64,000 bases of DNA from CANMXU01 sp052030545 (GCF_052030545.1 NZ_JBPDIH010000006.1:1-64000), one strand, 5' to 3'. Shown: positions 18,244-27,563, counted from the stretch's first letter. The notes: generated from the letters alone by a model not told the origin. Translations and numbers: made by a program.

Positions 18244-18718
18244 TTAACCTATCTCACTACAACTATTTATATCTTATTTATATTACTTTTAAGGCGAATG
18301 GATTACAACTTAACGAATTAACCATTAACTTAGCCCCGATGCACTAAAATGAGTGACCTTAGAACGGCCTTACAGCATCGTTCGTTTAGCTATTATTCAG
18401 GTAACTATTAATAAACCAATGATAATTATAAATAAAAACAAATTCATAACTGTTAATTTTTAATGGAAAGTTATGAAGAAAGCGTATCAACGCTAAATTT
18501 TAAAATTGCGAATAACCAATGACTAGCGCTAAAAATTACACTACTTTACACAGGGATTTGCCGCCTTATGTATAGACATTATAGGTTAAGAATGTTGGAA
18601 CAGTGCTTTTATAGTTAGGCACCCTAATCACTAGCTCCCAGATAAGCGATGATAGCTATATACAAAACCCATTAGCCTAACCAATGAGCTTTGTATGTGC
18701 CGATTCTCGATACTGCTT
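18244..18718. other. Non-coding gap between sulfatase and collagenase
   Basis: AT-rich sequence without a convincing gene. The sulfatase promoter must be at the left. A weak inverted repeat (TACAAA...TTTGTA, 18661-18695, with CATT/AATG inside) just after the collagenase stop may help end that transcript, but has no T-run. Confidence 0.5.
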
Positions 18719-20674
18719 TTAATTTTGTAAAGCGTTGGCGTGCCAATATTGCCAATGCATATGCCGTGGTGTTTCCACTAAATGTACCGGCTGTAAATAA
18801 TCTTTATAAGAATAACGATAAAACTGGCGTGGCTTATGCGGATTTTTGACCTTGGTTTCGTCAACAAAATCAGCACTTAAATCTACTAGCCACTGGTTAA
18901 ATTCACTTTGGTATTGCTCACCACTTTCATCTAATAGCTTTTTATAACCGTCAAAAAAGTCAGTTTTTAGAAAATGAGCAAGTTGACGATACTCTTCTAC
19001 ATGGCGCTCATACATAAACCGCACCGCTAAATATCCCCATTTATACACTTGATCGCCACCATCACGATACTCAGTATCAAACACTTGCTGCAGCGTTAGC
19101 CATTTTTCTTGCTCAGTGTCTTTGAGTAATTTTAATGCTTGTGGGTTGTCATCACCTTTGGCGATGTAGTCAGCCAAACCTTCTGACCACCAAACTAAGT
19201 GGCTAGGGAAATGATTAAAGGTATCGTATTTATTAAACCGACCATCTAAATAGTGCACGTATTCGTGCTGTAAATTCCAAATTTGAAATTTAGGCCTTAC
19301 CCAAAAATGCTCAAATGAATAAAAGGTCGCGAGGTTATCGGGATCTTGAGTCACACCTTCAATATACATGCCGCCATTATCGGTTGAAATATCAAAGACT
19401 AGCTGGCCATATTTGTTGTATTCAGCGGCGTTATGAAAAACCACTACGCGCAGTTTATCGTTAAAATCATTAGCCGCGGGTTCATGATTAGTCGCTAACT
19501 TTTGATGAAACACCGTTTCTTGTGAAATAAGCTGCTGACACGTTTCATCTAATTGCGCTGGTGTCATTTTTTGAGTACGAATAAACAAGCTGTCAGAGCA
19601 AACATGTTTAATTGGCACCGCCTCATCAACAGTTGGCGTGATGCAGCGCCCTTGCAAACTGCCTTCTAAACAATCTGATTTACCACGATATGTACTGACC
19701 ACATAAGGAATGCTAAACAAGGTTTTCACTTGCGTTTCCTTGTTTGGGCTATCCGTGATTGAATCAGATAACACTTGCCAAAGGGCATTGTCTAAGTCAG
19801 CCATTTGCTGCTCAACTGGCAAGCTTATTTCATCGTCATCAAGCTGTTTTTGCTCAGCTTTCGATTTTTCATAATAGGCATTTAAATACTGCTTGTTATA
19901 GACATTATAATAATGGGCAAGTGCCCATACCGCGTGTTGTTGTGGCCAATTATCTCCGCCAAGGGTGGCATTTTCGCTTTCAATAAAGGTTAGCAATGCA
20001 TCGGTTAACACAGATTGTTCACTAAATATTGCCAAATAGCTGGCTTCTTTTTTACGGCTGGCTTCGTAAGGTAAAATGGCGCTAGCACGAAGAATTTCCC
20101 ACAGCGCATAATCAGCTGCTTCATTACTGCTTACCCACTCTGTTTTTCCGTATAAATCAACTAACTTGGCGAGCGACGTTAGGTGCTCTGGGATCGACGC
20201 TCTTAGCGGCTTGAGAAAATATAAGCGATAAAGCGCCACCGCATAATTTTCATGAAGGCGCGCGCTGCTTGGGGTTATGTGATAAAAGCCCGGCATATTT
20301 TGTAAATCAACTAACGCACGATTTAGCGCCTGTGCGCTACCTTCTTGCCAGTTTTCATCAGGGCCAAAGCTTGAATAAATGCGCAAATAAAAACTTAACT
20401 TTTCCAAGTTTTCATCAGTTAAATCGCCCTTATTGGCTAATTGTGAAATCGCCTTAGCGACTTCAAATAGCAAGCCTTGCTGGTAATGCTTAAAATCTTG
20501 ACTCCACAGCGTTTCCAGCTCTGCGCTGAGAATATCTTGCACGCTTTTCGATGCTAGATAATCAGTTTTTGATGAAGCCTTTACCGGTGATTTTGCTTGA
20601 TGGTTAACATTGGCACAGGCGCTAACCAGCCAGGTTGTTATCGCAGTAATCGCTATTATTTTTATAATTTTCAT
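18719..20674 (-). CDS. M9 family collagenase, lipoprotein form
   Basis: A zinc metalloprotease of the microbial collagenase family (M9, Vibrio type) expected to cut native or denatured collagen. Start at 20674 gives a short lipoprotein signal ending VSAC (Cys20). A helical M9_N-like region (about 35-350) follows, then the catalytic domain with zinc motif HEYVH (about 470) and the third ligand in WWSEGLADYIA about 30 residues later. It stops soon after the catalytic domain, with no PKD or C-terminal collagen-binding domains, so it is short for secreted collagenases and is probably cell-bound. The longer frame to 20725 would start inside an operator. A GTATAC palindrome lies about 35 bases upstream. 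Confidence 0.9.
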   Translation of the reverse strand: MKIIKIIAITAITTWLVSACANVNHQAKSPVKASSKTDYLASKSVQDILSAELETLWSQDFKHYQQGLLFEVAKAISQLANKGDLTDENLEKLSFYLRIYSSFGPDENWQEGSAQALNRALVDLQNMPGFYHITPSSARLHENYAVALYRLYFLKPLRASIPEHLTSLAKLVDLYGKTEWVSSNEAADYALWEILRASAILPYEASRKKEASYLAIFSEQSVLTDALLTFIESENATLGGDNWPQQHAVWALAHYYNVYNKQYLNAYYEKSKAEQKQLDDDEISLPVEQQMADLDNALWQVLSDSITDSPNKETQVKTLFSIPYVVSTYRGKSDCLEGSLQGRCITPTVDEAVPIKHVCSDSLFIRTQKMTPAQLDETCQQLISQETVFHQKLATNHEPAANDFNDKLRVVVFHNAAEYNKYGQLVFDISTDNGGMYIEGVTQDPDNLATFYSFEHFWVRPKFQIWNLQHEYVHYLDGRFNKYDTFNHFPSHLVWWSEGLADYIAKGDDNPQALKLLKDTEQEKWLTLQQVFDTEYRDGGDQVYKWGYLAVRFMYERHVEEYRQLAHFLKTDFFDGYKKLLDESGEQYQSEFNQWLVDLSADFVDETKVKNPHKPRQFYRYSYKDYLQPVHLVETPRHMHWQYWHANALQN

Positions 20675-20707
20675 AAGTGTTGTTGTACTTGAATAAACAG
20701 GAAACGA

Positions 20708-20719
20708 AATGTATACAAT
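20708..20719. promoter_or_regulatory. Operator 1 of the proposed GntR regulon
   Basis: AATGTATACAAT matches 11 of 12 positions of the palindrome ATTGTATACAAT found at 23784 and 30400. It is 34 bases upstream of the collagenase start, in promoter position. An overlapping TGTATA-CAA-TATACA repeat adds to the symmetry. Confidence 0.7.
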
Positions 20720-20870
20720 ATACATGCGGTTTTCAAGGGTAAAAAATAACCAAGTACAATAAACGCGTTTTTACGCTCTGCTGCAGTTCAGTGAACTGAT
20801 AACCGTGAAACTCAGATATCTTTTACTGTGCTTGCGCTTTACTAGCAGCCTTTGTTATGATGAATTACAT

Positions 20871-20882
20871 ATTGTATACAAA
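20871..20882. promoter_or_regulatory. Operator 2 of the proposed GntR regulon
   Basis: ATTGTATACAAA, 11 of 12 positions of the shared palindrome, ends 13 bases before the M24 peptidase start. In that position a bound repressor would block the promoter or ribosome access on the peptidase transcript. Confidence 0.75.
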
Positions 20883-20895
20883 ATAGGAATCTCCC

Positions 20896-22113
20896 ATGAC
20901 GATTGGTGTTGGCGGCTCTAATATCGAAACTGAGCTGAATAAATTAGCAGACATGACTACAGACGTTGTTGCGATTAGCAAAGTAGAATATCAAGCGCGC
21001 ATTGATAAAGCGCAGCAGTTAATGCAGGAGCAAGGTGTAAGCGCATTGTATTTAGATGCAGGCACTAATTTGCATTATTTTACCGGTTTAAAATGGTACA
21101 AGTCAGAACGCATGGTTGGCGCAATTTTACCGGCACAAGGCGAGCTAGCCTTTATCGCACCACATTTTGAACAAGGCTCGCTTAAAGATAACATGGTTAT
21201 TTCAGGCAGCTATAACGGCTGGCATGAAGATGAAAGTCCTTATCAGCTGTTTGCGCAAGTATTAAAAGATAGTGGCATAACGGCAGGAAAAATTGCGATT
21301 GATGAGTCAGCCGCTTTTTTTATTTTTGACGGTCTACGACAAGCAGCACCTAGCTTTGAATTTAGTAATGGCGCGGATATAACCGCACAGTGTCGACAAC
21401 TAAAGTCAGCCGCCGAAATCGCCTTAATGCAGCGCGCAAAAGACATGACCATGGCCGTGCATAAAGCCGCCGCTGGTATTTTACGCCCCGGCATTAGCAC
21501 CATCGAAGTGACTAATTTTATCAACGAGGCGCATAAACGCGTTGGCGCTTCGGGTTCGTCGTTTTGCATTGTCTTATTTGGCGTGGCCACTTCGTTTCCT
21601 CATGGGGTAAAAGAGCCACAAGTTTTACAAGAAAATGACTGGGTATTAATTGATACCGGCTGTTTACTACATGGCTACAATTCTGACATTACCCGCACGT
21701 ACGCTTATGGTGAAGCAACCGATGAACAGCGCCTTGCTTGGCAAGTAGAAAAAGACGCTCAAGCCGCAGGGTTTGCCGCGGCGCAATTAGGTGCTTGTTG
21801 CGGCGCGGTAGACGATGGCGCACGTGCTGTTATCCATCAACATGGTTATAGCGCTGATTATGAATTACCCGGTCTGCCACACAGAACCGGCCACGGCTGC
21901 GGCTTAGACATTCATGAATGGCCCTATTTAGTGCGCGGCACGCAAACAAAATTAGCCACAGGTATGGTATTTAGCAATGAGCCGATGTTGGTGATCCCGA
22001 ATAAATTTGGTGTGCGTTTAGAAGATCATTTTTATATGGGTGAACAAGGGCCAGTTTGGTTTACCGAGCCATCACATTCGGTTGACGATCCTTTTGGCTT
22101 AGCCAAAAGCTAA
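20896..22113 (+). CDS. M24 metallopeptidase, Xaa-Pro peptidase type
   Basis: A 405-residue cytoplasmic enzyme of the creatinase/prolidase fold, expected to cleave peptides at an X-Pro bond. An N-terminal creatinase-like domain (about 30-165) precedes the pita-bread catalytic domain. All five metal ligands are visible: Asp in LIDTGC, Asp in NSDITRT, His in TGHGCGLDIHE, Glu in SNEPML and Glu in VRLEDHF. AGGAAT precedes the start. It is divergent from the collagenase, each with its own operator copy. In this island it would process proline-rich collagen peptides. Aminopeptidase P versus dipeptidase activity cannot be told from sequence. Confidence 0.9.
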   Translation: MTIGVGGSNIETELNKLADMTTDVVAISKVEYQARIDKAQQLMQEQGVSALYLDAGTNLHYFTGLKWYKSERMVGAILPAQGELAFIAPHFEQGSLKDNMVISGSYNGWHEDESPYQLFAQVLKDSGITAGKIAIDESAAFFIFDGLRQAAPSFEFSNGADITAQCRQLKSAAEIALMQRAKDMTMAVHKAAAGILRPGISTIEVTNFINEAHKRVGASGSSFCIVLFGVATSFPHGVKEPQVLQENDWVLIDTGCLLHGYNSDITRTYAYGEATDEQRLAWQVEKDAQAAGFAAAQLGACCGAVDDGARAVIHQHGYSADYELPGLPHRTGHGCGLDIHEWPYLVRGTQTKLATGMVFSNEPMLVIPNKFGVRLEDHFYMGEQGPVWFTEPSHSVDDPFGLAKS

Positions 22114-22138
22114 AAGATTTCAGCTGTAAGATTTGAGC

Positions 22139-22368
22139 AGCAAGTAACAAGCTGTAAGCGACAAGAATTAAGCGGCAAGATTTAAGCTGTAAGCTGTAAG
22201 CTGTAAGCTATAAGAAAGAAGCTTGCGGCTTTTAACTTTCCACTTGCAGCTTCTCATTTTCCACTTATAGCTTCCCACTTTCCACTTGCAGCTTGTCACT
22301 TTCCACTTGCAGCTTCTCGCTTTCCACTTACAGCTTCTCGCTTTCCACTTCCAGCTTCTCGCTTCCAG
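22139..22368. repeat. Simple-repeat block, AAGCTGTAAG / CTTTCCACTTGCAGCTTC
   Basis: The left third has direct copies of AGCTGTAAGC. The rest has about six degenerate copies of CTTTCCACTTGCAGCTTC, which is complementary to the left-hand units. The block can therefore fold on itself. It fills the gap between the convergent M24 and dehydrogenase genes and may act as a transcription stop. Related units occur at 54970-55140. Confidence 0.85.
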
Positions 22369-22371
22369 CGA

Positions 22372-23676
22372 TTAGTTAAACCGACTAATGCAAAACGGGC
22401 TTAGGTCAATGTCGGTTTGTTTACCGCTGATCAACTGCTCAATCAATTTGCCAGTTACCGCCCCTTGGGTTAATCCTAAATGTTGATGCCCAAGGGCAAA
22501 ATATATTGCCGGGTGATATGGCGCTTGGCAAATAACCGGCAACGAGTCAGGCAACGACGGTCGACAGCCCATCCAGCGCTCAGCCGCATCAGCTTTTTGA
22601 ACATAACTGTTTTGCGGCAACTGCTTCAAAATAAATTCGGCATTTTTTAACAGCATATCAGCCCGTTGATGATTAGCCTTAGCGCGTAATCCGGCATATT
22701 CGACGGTGCCTGAAAAGCGTAACAGTTTATCCATTGGCGTGATGATAAATTTTCGCTCAGCGGAGGTGACCGGACGAGACAATGAGGCAGTTTCTTTTTC
22801 CGCCAAGCCAATGCTATAACTGTAACCACGCTCGGCTTCAATCGGCAGCGCATAACCTAAGCCATTGACAATTTTTTTTGAATAAGCGCCCATCGCCACC
22901 ACACAGCGGTCAAAATCATAATCGCCTTGCGATGTTTGCACCGTGACCCCTATTTTATTTTGGCTCAGCTGCTTAACAGCGCATTTAACCATCTTCATGC
23001 CTAAGCTTTTTCCGTGCTCCGCCAGCACTTCACACAAACGCAGTGGCGCAATCGTATGGCCAACTTCAGTGAAAAATAGCGCATAGTTAATATTGCTATG
23101 CAAATTTGGCTCAAGCGCTAACGCCTGCTGTTTATCTAACAGCTCAACTGCAATGCCCGCTTGTTGATAATGCTTGTAGATAGCTGCAACTTCAGCATAA
23201 GGGGTGTGCTCAAAAACTAATAAAGAGCCATGACAAGTTAATAAGCCTTGCTGGCCAATTTCAGCCAACAAAGGTTTGTAATAATCAATAGCATCTTGAT
23301 TTAAGGCCTTTAGCGCCGCGCTATTTTCATCTCGCTTCTTGGCGCGCATATTGATAAAAAAACGCATAAACCAAGGTAGCGCTTTAATAAAATGTTTAGC
23401 TGATAAACTGACCGGCCCGAGTGGGTCAAGCAGCATTTTAGGTAACTGTTTTAATAAAGCGGGATCGGCCAAAGGAAAAACTTGCTCGGTGGCAAAGTGG
23501 CCGGCATTGCCTTTCGAGCAACCCGAGCCAATGTCGGCTTTGTCAATTAGGGTCACTTGATAGCCTTGCATTTGCAGCGCTAACGCGCAATTAATGCCAA
23601 TAATGCCTGCACCCAATACCGCAATCCGCTGTTTTTCTATAACCTCAGTTTCCCCAAAAAATTTTTCAACGTTCAT
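22372..23676 (-). CDS. FAD-dependent D-amino acid dehydrogenase, probable D-hydroxyproline dehydrogenase
   Basis: A 434-residue DadA-like flavoprotein. The FAD-binding Rossmann motif is GAGIIGINCALAL (about 22-34), followed by the SKGNAGHF segment typical of DadA relatives. The C-terminal end contains the WMGCRPSLPDSLPVI motif of the same family. It would oxidise cis-4-hydroxy-D-proline, made by the epimerase, to pyrroline-4-hydroxy-2-carboxylate; electrons would go to the respiratory chain. It is a single-subunit type, unlike the multi-subunit enzymes of some pseudomonads. It is divergent from the DapA-like gene across a shared 24-bp palindrome. Substrate assignment comes from context; family members also act on D-alanine or D-proline. 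Confidence 0.83.
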   Translation of the reverse strand: MNVEKFFGETEVIEKQRIAVLGAGIIGINCALALQMQGYQVTLIDKADIGSGCSKGNAGHFATEQVFPLADPALLKQLPKMLLDPLGPVSLSAKHFIKALPWFMRFFINMRAKKRDENSAALKALNQDAIDYYKPLLAEIGQQGLLTCHGSLLVFEHTPYAEVAAIYKHYQQAGIAVELLDKQQALALEPNLHSNINYALFFTEVGHTIAPLRLCEVLAEHGKSLGMKMVKCAVKQLSQNKIGVTVQTSQGDYDFDRCVVAMGAYSKKIVNGLGYALPIEAERGYSYSIGLAEKETASLSRPVTSAERKFIITPMDKLLRFSGTVEYAGLRAKANHQRADMLLKNAEFILKQLPQNSYVQKADAAERWMGCRPSLPDSLPVICQAPYHPAIYFALGHQHLGLTQGAVTGKLIEQLISGKQTDIDLSPFCISRFN

Positions 23677-23777
23677 TTAATCGACCTTTTTCTAATGTTT
23701 TTAGCGACATAGTAAACCCAACACTCTTGTTACAACTTGATTATTAAAACCTCAAAAGTGATACCACTTGTAATCGT

Positions 23778-23801
23778 AAATATATTGTATACAATATATT
23801 T
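23778..23801. promoter_or_regulatory. Operator 3, 24-bp perfect palindrome
   Basis: A perfect 24-bp palindrome with the core ATTGTATACAAT (23784-23795). It lies between the divergent dehydrogenase (start 23676) and DapA-like gene (start 23864), so one bound dimer could control both. It is the strongest copy in the window. Confidence 0.82.
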
Positions 23802-23863
23802 TAATTTAACGAGTAATAGTTTTTATTACTGATTTATCACCACACTGTATTAACGAGAAAAAT

Positions 23864-24778
23864 ATGACTGTAAATTGGCAAGGGGTTTATCCTGCGGTAA
23901 CCACACAATACAACGACGACTTATCAATTAACTTTTCAGCCACGCAAGCCATGGTTGACTCCCTGATCAAAGAAGGCGTTGACGGCATTATCGCGCTCGG
24001 CACTGTCGGGGAAAATGCCTCGCATACTCGCGAAGAAAAAATCGCCATTTTAACCGCAGTAAAAGAAGTGGTTAATGGCCGCGTGCCTGTACTTTCTGGC
24101 GTTGCTGAAACGTCAACACAATTTGCTGTTGAATTCTCACAGGCCTGTGAAGCCATCGGTATCGACGGCTTAATGGTATTGCCGGGCATGATTTATAAAT
24201 CTGACGAAGCCGAGGCTATTCACCACTATCAGCAAGTGGCACGCAACTGTAATTTACCGATTATGATCTACAACAACCCAATCACCTACGGGGTTGATGT
24301 GGGCATCGAAGGCATGAAAACTCTTGCCAATGAGAAAAATATTGTCTCAATAAAAGAAGCCACCGAAGACACCCGTCGCATTTCCGAACTATTTTCTGCC
24401 TTTGACGATCGCTTTATTATTTTTGGCGGCGTTGATGATATTGCCCTTGAGTCGTTAATGTTGGGTTGTACTGGCTGGATTTCGGGCTTAACCAATGTTT
24501 TTCCAAAAGAGTCAGTTGCTATTTACCAACTCGCTAAACAAGGCCGTTATGTCGAAGCGTTAGAAATTTGGCGTTGGTTCTTACCTTTATTACGCTTAGA
24601 TACGGTTCCAAAGCTAGTGCAGTGCATTAAATTATGTGAGCAATTAGCAGGTCGAGGCAGTGAATTAACCCGCGCACCGCGTATGCCATTAACCGGTGAA
24701 GAGCGCGCAAATGTAGAGCGTATTTTCCATCAAGCCAATAACAACCGTATTGATTTAACTAAGATCAACACGCTCTAA
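23864..24778 (+). CDS. DapA-family pyrroline-4-hydroxy-2-carboxylate deaminase (probable)
   Basis: A 304-residue class I aldolase-fold protein of the dihydrodipicolinate synthase family. The Schiff-base Lys164 lies in SIKEAT, the partner Tyr136 in IMIYNNP, and the GTVGEN motif near 46 corresponds to GTTGE. In hydroxyproline catabolism a DapA relative converts pyrroline-4-hydroxy-2-carboxylate to 2-oxoglutarate semialdehyde with release of ammonia. Its place directly before the epimerase and semialdehyde dehydrogenase genes supports that role over lysine biosynthesis. The last six codons (KINTL and stop) coincide with a 17-base sequence identical to the end of the repeat element at 13727. Confidence 0.85.
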   Translation: MTVNWQGVYPAVTTQYNDDLSINFSATQAMVDSLIKEGVDGIIALGTVGENASHTREEKIAILTAVKEVVNGRVPVLSGVAETSTQFAVEFSQACEAIGIDGLMVLPGMIYKSDEAEAIHHYQQVARNCNLPIMIYNNPITYGVDVGIEGMKTLANEKNIVSIKEATEDTRRISELFSAFDDRFIIFGGVDDIALESLMLGCTGWISGLTNVFPKESVAIYQLAKQGRYVEALEIWRWFLPLLRLDTVPKLVQCIKLCEQLAGRGSELTRAPRMPLTGEERANVERIFHQANNNRIDLTKINTL

Positions 24779-24784
24779 TCTTAA

Positions 24785-24838
24785 CGATTAAAGGCGCATG
24801 GAAGGCTTCCCCGGTTTTCTGTGCGCCTGCTTTAATCG
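24785..24838 (+). other. Intercistronic stem-loop
   Basis: CGATTAAAGGCGCA (24785-24798) pairs with TGCGCC...TTTAATCG (24822-24838), with a three-base bulge. It lies six bases after the DapA-like stop and before the epimerase gene. No T-run follows, so it may tune read-through or protect mRNA ends rather than stop transcription. Confidence 0.55.
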
Positions 24839-24873
24839 CTCCATATAATAATTAAAAACGAGTTAAACAAGAT

Positions 24874-25902
24874 ATGATCAAAGGTACCTTCTTTTGCATT
24901 GACGCCCACACCTGCGGCAATCCGGTGCGCCTGATCACCAGTGGTCACCCTAATTTAAAGGGTGAAACCATGAGTGAAAGGCGGGTCGATTTTTTAGAAA
25001 ATCATGACTGGATCAGGCAAGGATTAATGTTTGAGCCACGCGGCCACGACATGATGTCTGGCGCATTTCTCTACCCGCCTTGTAGTGAAAATGCTGATGC
25101 GTCAATTTTATTTGTCGAAACCTCAGGCTGCCTACCCATGTGCGGCCATGGCACTATCGGCACGATAACCGCAGCGCTTGAAAACGGTTTATTAACACCA
25201 AAAAATCCGGCGAGTTCAGGTGCAAACAAGCTCATTATCGATGTGCCCGCTGGCCAAGTAAAAGTGGAATATCAACAACAAGGCAATAAGGTCACTGCGG
25301 TGAAAATATTTAATGTTGCTTCATATCTTGCCCATCGTGATGTCACCTTAGCGATTCCCGGGCTGGGTGACTTAACCCTTGATGTTTCCTATGGCGGTAA
25401 TTTTTATGTGATTGTTGAACCGCAAGAAAATTTCCCCGGTATTGAACACTGGAATGCCGATCAAATTATCAAGTGGAGCCAAGTTGTTCGAGAAATTGCC
25501 AGCAAAACGCTCACTTGCATTCACCCACAAGATGCCAGTGTTTGTGGCATCTCTCATGTGCTGTGGACAGGAAAACCAAGCAAAGCAAATTCAGATGCTG
25601 CCAATGCGGTTTTTTATGGTGACAAAGCCATAGATCGCTCCCCTTGCGGCACCGGCACAAGTGCGCGTATGGCACAGCTTTTTAGCAAAGGTTTATTAAA
25701 ACAAGGCGATACTTTTGTGCATGAAAGCTATATCGGTAGCCAGTTTGAAGGAAAAATTGAGCAGGTGATCGAGCTCGAATCAGCAAGTGGCAAAATTCCG
25801 GCTATTTTACCCAGCATAAAAGGCTGGGCAAAAGTCTTTGGCAAAAATTGCATCACCATAGATGACGACGATCCTTATGCGTTTGGCTTTGTTGTTCAAT
25901 AA
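24874..25902 (+). CDS. 4-hydroxyproline 2-epimerase
   Basis: A 342-residue member of the proline racemase family. Both catalytic Cys residues are present: Cys90 in PMCGHGTIG and Cys258 in DRSPCGTGTSA. That pairing marks a racemase/epimerase rather than a dehydratase. In this operon it should convert trans-4-hydroxy-L-proline to cis-4-hydroxy-D-proline for the flavin dehydrogenase. Proline racemase is the alternative; the surrounding hydroxyproline genes favour the epimerase. It follows the DapA-like gene by 95 bases and precedes the aldehyde dehydrogenase by 67. Confidence 0.92.
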   Translation: MIKGTFFCIDAHTCGNPVRLITSGHPNLKGETMSERRVDFLENHDWIRQGLMFEPRGHDMMSGAFLYPPCSENADASILFVETSGCLPMCGHGTIGTITAALENGLLTPKNPASSGANKLIIDVPAGQVKVEYQQQGNKVTAVKIFNVASYLAHRDVTLAIPGLGDLTLDVSYGGNFYVIVEPQENFPGIEHWNADQIIKWSQVVREIASKTLTCIHPQDASVCGISHVLWTGKPSKANSDAANAVFYGDKAIDRSPCGTGTSARMAQLFSKGLLKQGDTFVHESYIGSQFEGKIEQVIELESASGKIPAILPSIKGWAKVFGKNCITIDDDDPYAFGFVVQ

Positions 25903-25969
25903 GGTCGGCTTTTTTAACTTTCCCTTTTTAAGCTTCTGCTTTTAACGTAACAAATAATAGGAAAACAGT

Positions 25970-27502
25970 ATGACGATTACAGGTAAACATTTAATTGCTG
26001 GTAAGTGGTGCGGAACAGCCGAGCATGGCTTCACCGCTTTTAACGCAGCAACACATCAAGCCATGGCAACCACCTTTGCTGATGCCAGTGAAGAAGAAGT
26101 CAGCCGCGCCATTGTCAGTGCCAATCAAGCTTTTACAAGTTTTAGCAGCTTGGCGCCACAAAAACGCGCGCACTTTTTAAGAACCATTGGCGAGCAAATT
26201 ATTGCATTAGGTGATCAATTAATTACCACCGCCTGCGCTGAAACGGGTCTGCCAACGATGCGCATTCAAGGTGAACGAGGCCGAACGGTTGGTCAATTAG
26301 GCTTGTTTGCTGATTTATTAGAACAAGGTGAATACCCAACCACTATTGAACTAGGTGATAATACTCGTCAGCCTTTACCAAAACCTGATACCCGCTTAGG
26401 CTACTTGCCGTTAGGCGTGGTTGGCGTTTTTGCCGCCAGCAATTTTCCGCTAGCCTTTTCAACCGCAGGTGGTGATACCGCCTCAGCATTAGCCGCAGGT
26501 TGCCCTGTGGTCATGAAAGCTCATGCAGCGCATCCAGCAACGGCAGAGTTAGTCGCAAAAGCGATATTATCCGCCATTGAAATCTGCGAGTTAGACCCTG
26601 GTGTTTTTTCATTAATTCAAGGGAAAAACTACGCCATTGCTACGCAAATTATTACTCACCCTTTTATTAAAGCCGTCGGTTTTACCGGCTCAGAGCGAGT
26701 TGGCATGATCCTACAGCAGCAAATTTATCAGCGCCCTGAACCGATTCCTTTTTATGGCGAACTTGGCAGTATTAATCCGCAATTTATTTTGCCAAATAAG
26801 CTGAACCAACAAGCCGAAGAAATCGCCCAAGCCTTAGTTGCTTCACTGATGATGGGGCAAGGTCAATTTTGCACCAGCCCTGGCGTTTGGGTTGTGGTTG
26901 CAAAAGAAAGTGATGAACATTACCAGCGTTTTATTAATGCGGCAGCGCAATCGATAAGCGAGCAAGCCGCAGGCGTTATGCTAACGCCGGCAATGTGTCA
27001 TTCCTACAAACAGGCGGTAGAGGCAAGAGCAGCCGTTAATGGCGTTGAACTTATAGCCACGGGGTTAAGCGGCCGAGAGCAAGACTGCTCAGCCGCATTA
27101 TTTGCCACTAATTTTGCCACCTATCAACAAAATGAAAGTTTGCAGGAAGAGTTATTTGGTTTTAGCGCGTTAATTGTGCGCTGTGACGATATTGAGCAAA
27201 TGCTGAGCTTAACTAACCAGCTCTCAGGTAACTTAACCGCCAGTATTCACGCCTTAGATGAAGATCTTAGTTTAGCACAGCAACTGGCGCAGCCTTTGGT
27301 ACATAAAGTGGGACGTTTAATTTACAACCAAATGCCAACGGGTGTTGAAGTGTGCGCGTCAATGAATCATGGCGGCCCTTTCCCTGCATCAACCAACATT
27401 AGAACCACTTCAGTGGGCAGTGAAGCCATCAAGCGTTTTCAACGCCCTATTTGTTATCAAAACATGCCGCCGGCATTGCTACCAAACGCTTTGCAAAGTT
27501 AA
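25970..27502 (+). CDS. 2-oxoglutarate semialdehyde dehydrogenase (NADP+ type ALDH)
   Basis: A 510-residue aldehyde dehydrogenase. Catalytic Cys301 is in GQFCTSPG and the general base Glu264 in FYGELGS. The FAASNFPLAF segment and the PTGVEVC region near the C-terminus are typical of the 2,5-dioxovalerate dehydrogenase group used in sugar-acid and hydroxyproline breakdown. It would oxidise the product of the DapA-like enzyme to 2-oxoglutarate, the end of the pathway. It is the last enzyme gene before a good terminator. Confidence 0.9.
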   Translation: MTITGKHLIAGKWCGTAEHGFTAFNAATHQAMATTFADASEEEVSRAIVSANQAFTSFSSLAPQKRAHFLRTIGEQIIALGDQLITTACAETGLPTMRIQGERGRTVGQLGLFADLLEQGEYPTTIELGDNTRQPLPKPDTRLGYLPLGVVGVFAASNFPLAFSTAGGDTASALAAGCPVVMKAHAAHPATAELVAKAILSAIEICELDPGVFSLIQGKNYAIATQIITHPFIKAVGFTGSERVGMILQQQIYQRPEPIPFYGELGSINPQFILPNKLNQQAEEIAQALVASLMMGQGQFCTSPGVWVVVAKESDEHYQRFINAAAQSISEQAAGVMLTPAMCHSYKQAVEARAAVNGVELIATGLSGREQDCSAALFATNFATYQQNESLQEELFGFSALIVRCDDIEQMLSLTNQLSGNLTASIHALDEDLSLAQQLAQPLVHKVGRLIYNQMPTGVEVCASMNHGGPFPASTNIRTTSVGSEAIKRFQRPICYQNMPPALLPNALQS

Positions 27503-27534
27503 GCCTCTTTAGGGTTTACATTTTCATGGTTGCC

Positions 27535-27563
27535 AAAGGGTTAAGATTTTATCTTAGCCCTTT
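27535..27563 (+). terminator. Rho-independent terminator after the aldehyde dehydrogenase
   Basis: AAAGGG-T-TAAGAT and ATCTTA-G-CCCTTT form a 13-bp stem with a short loop, followed by further T residues. It separates the enzyme operon from the GntR gene. Confidence 0.85.

Noticed and set aside
20675..20725. Upstream start for the collagenase at 20725.
   Set aside because: It would put the start codon inside the palindromic operator and place extra residues before a clear lipoprotein signal.
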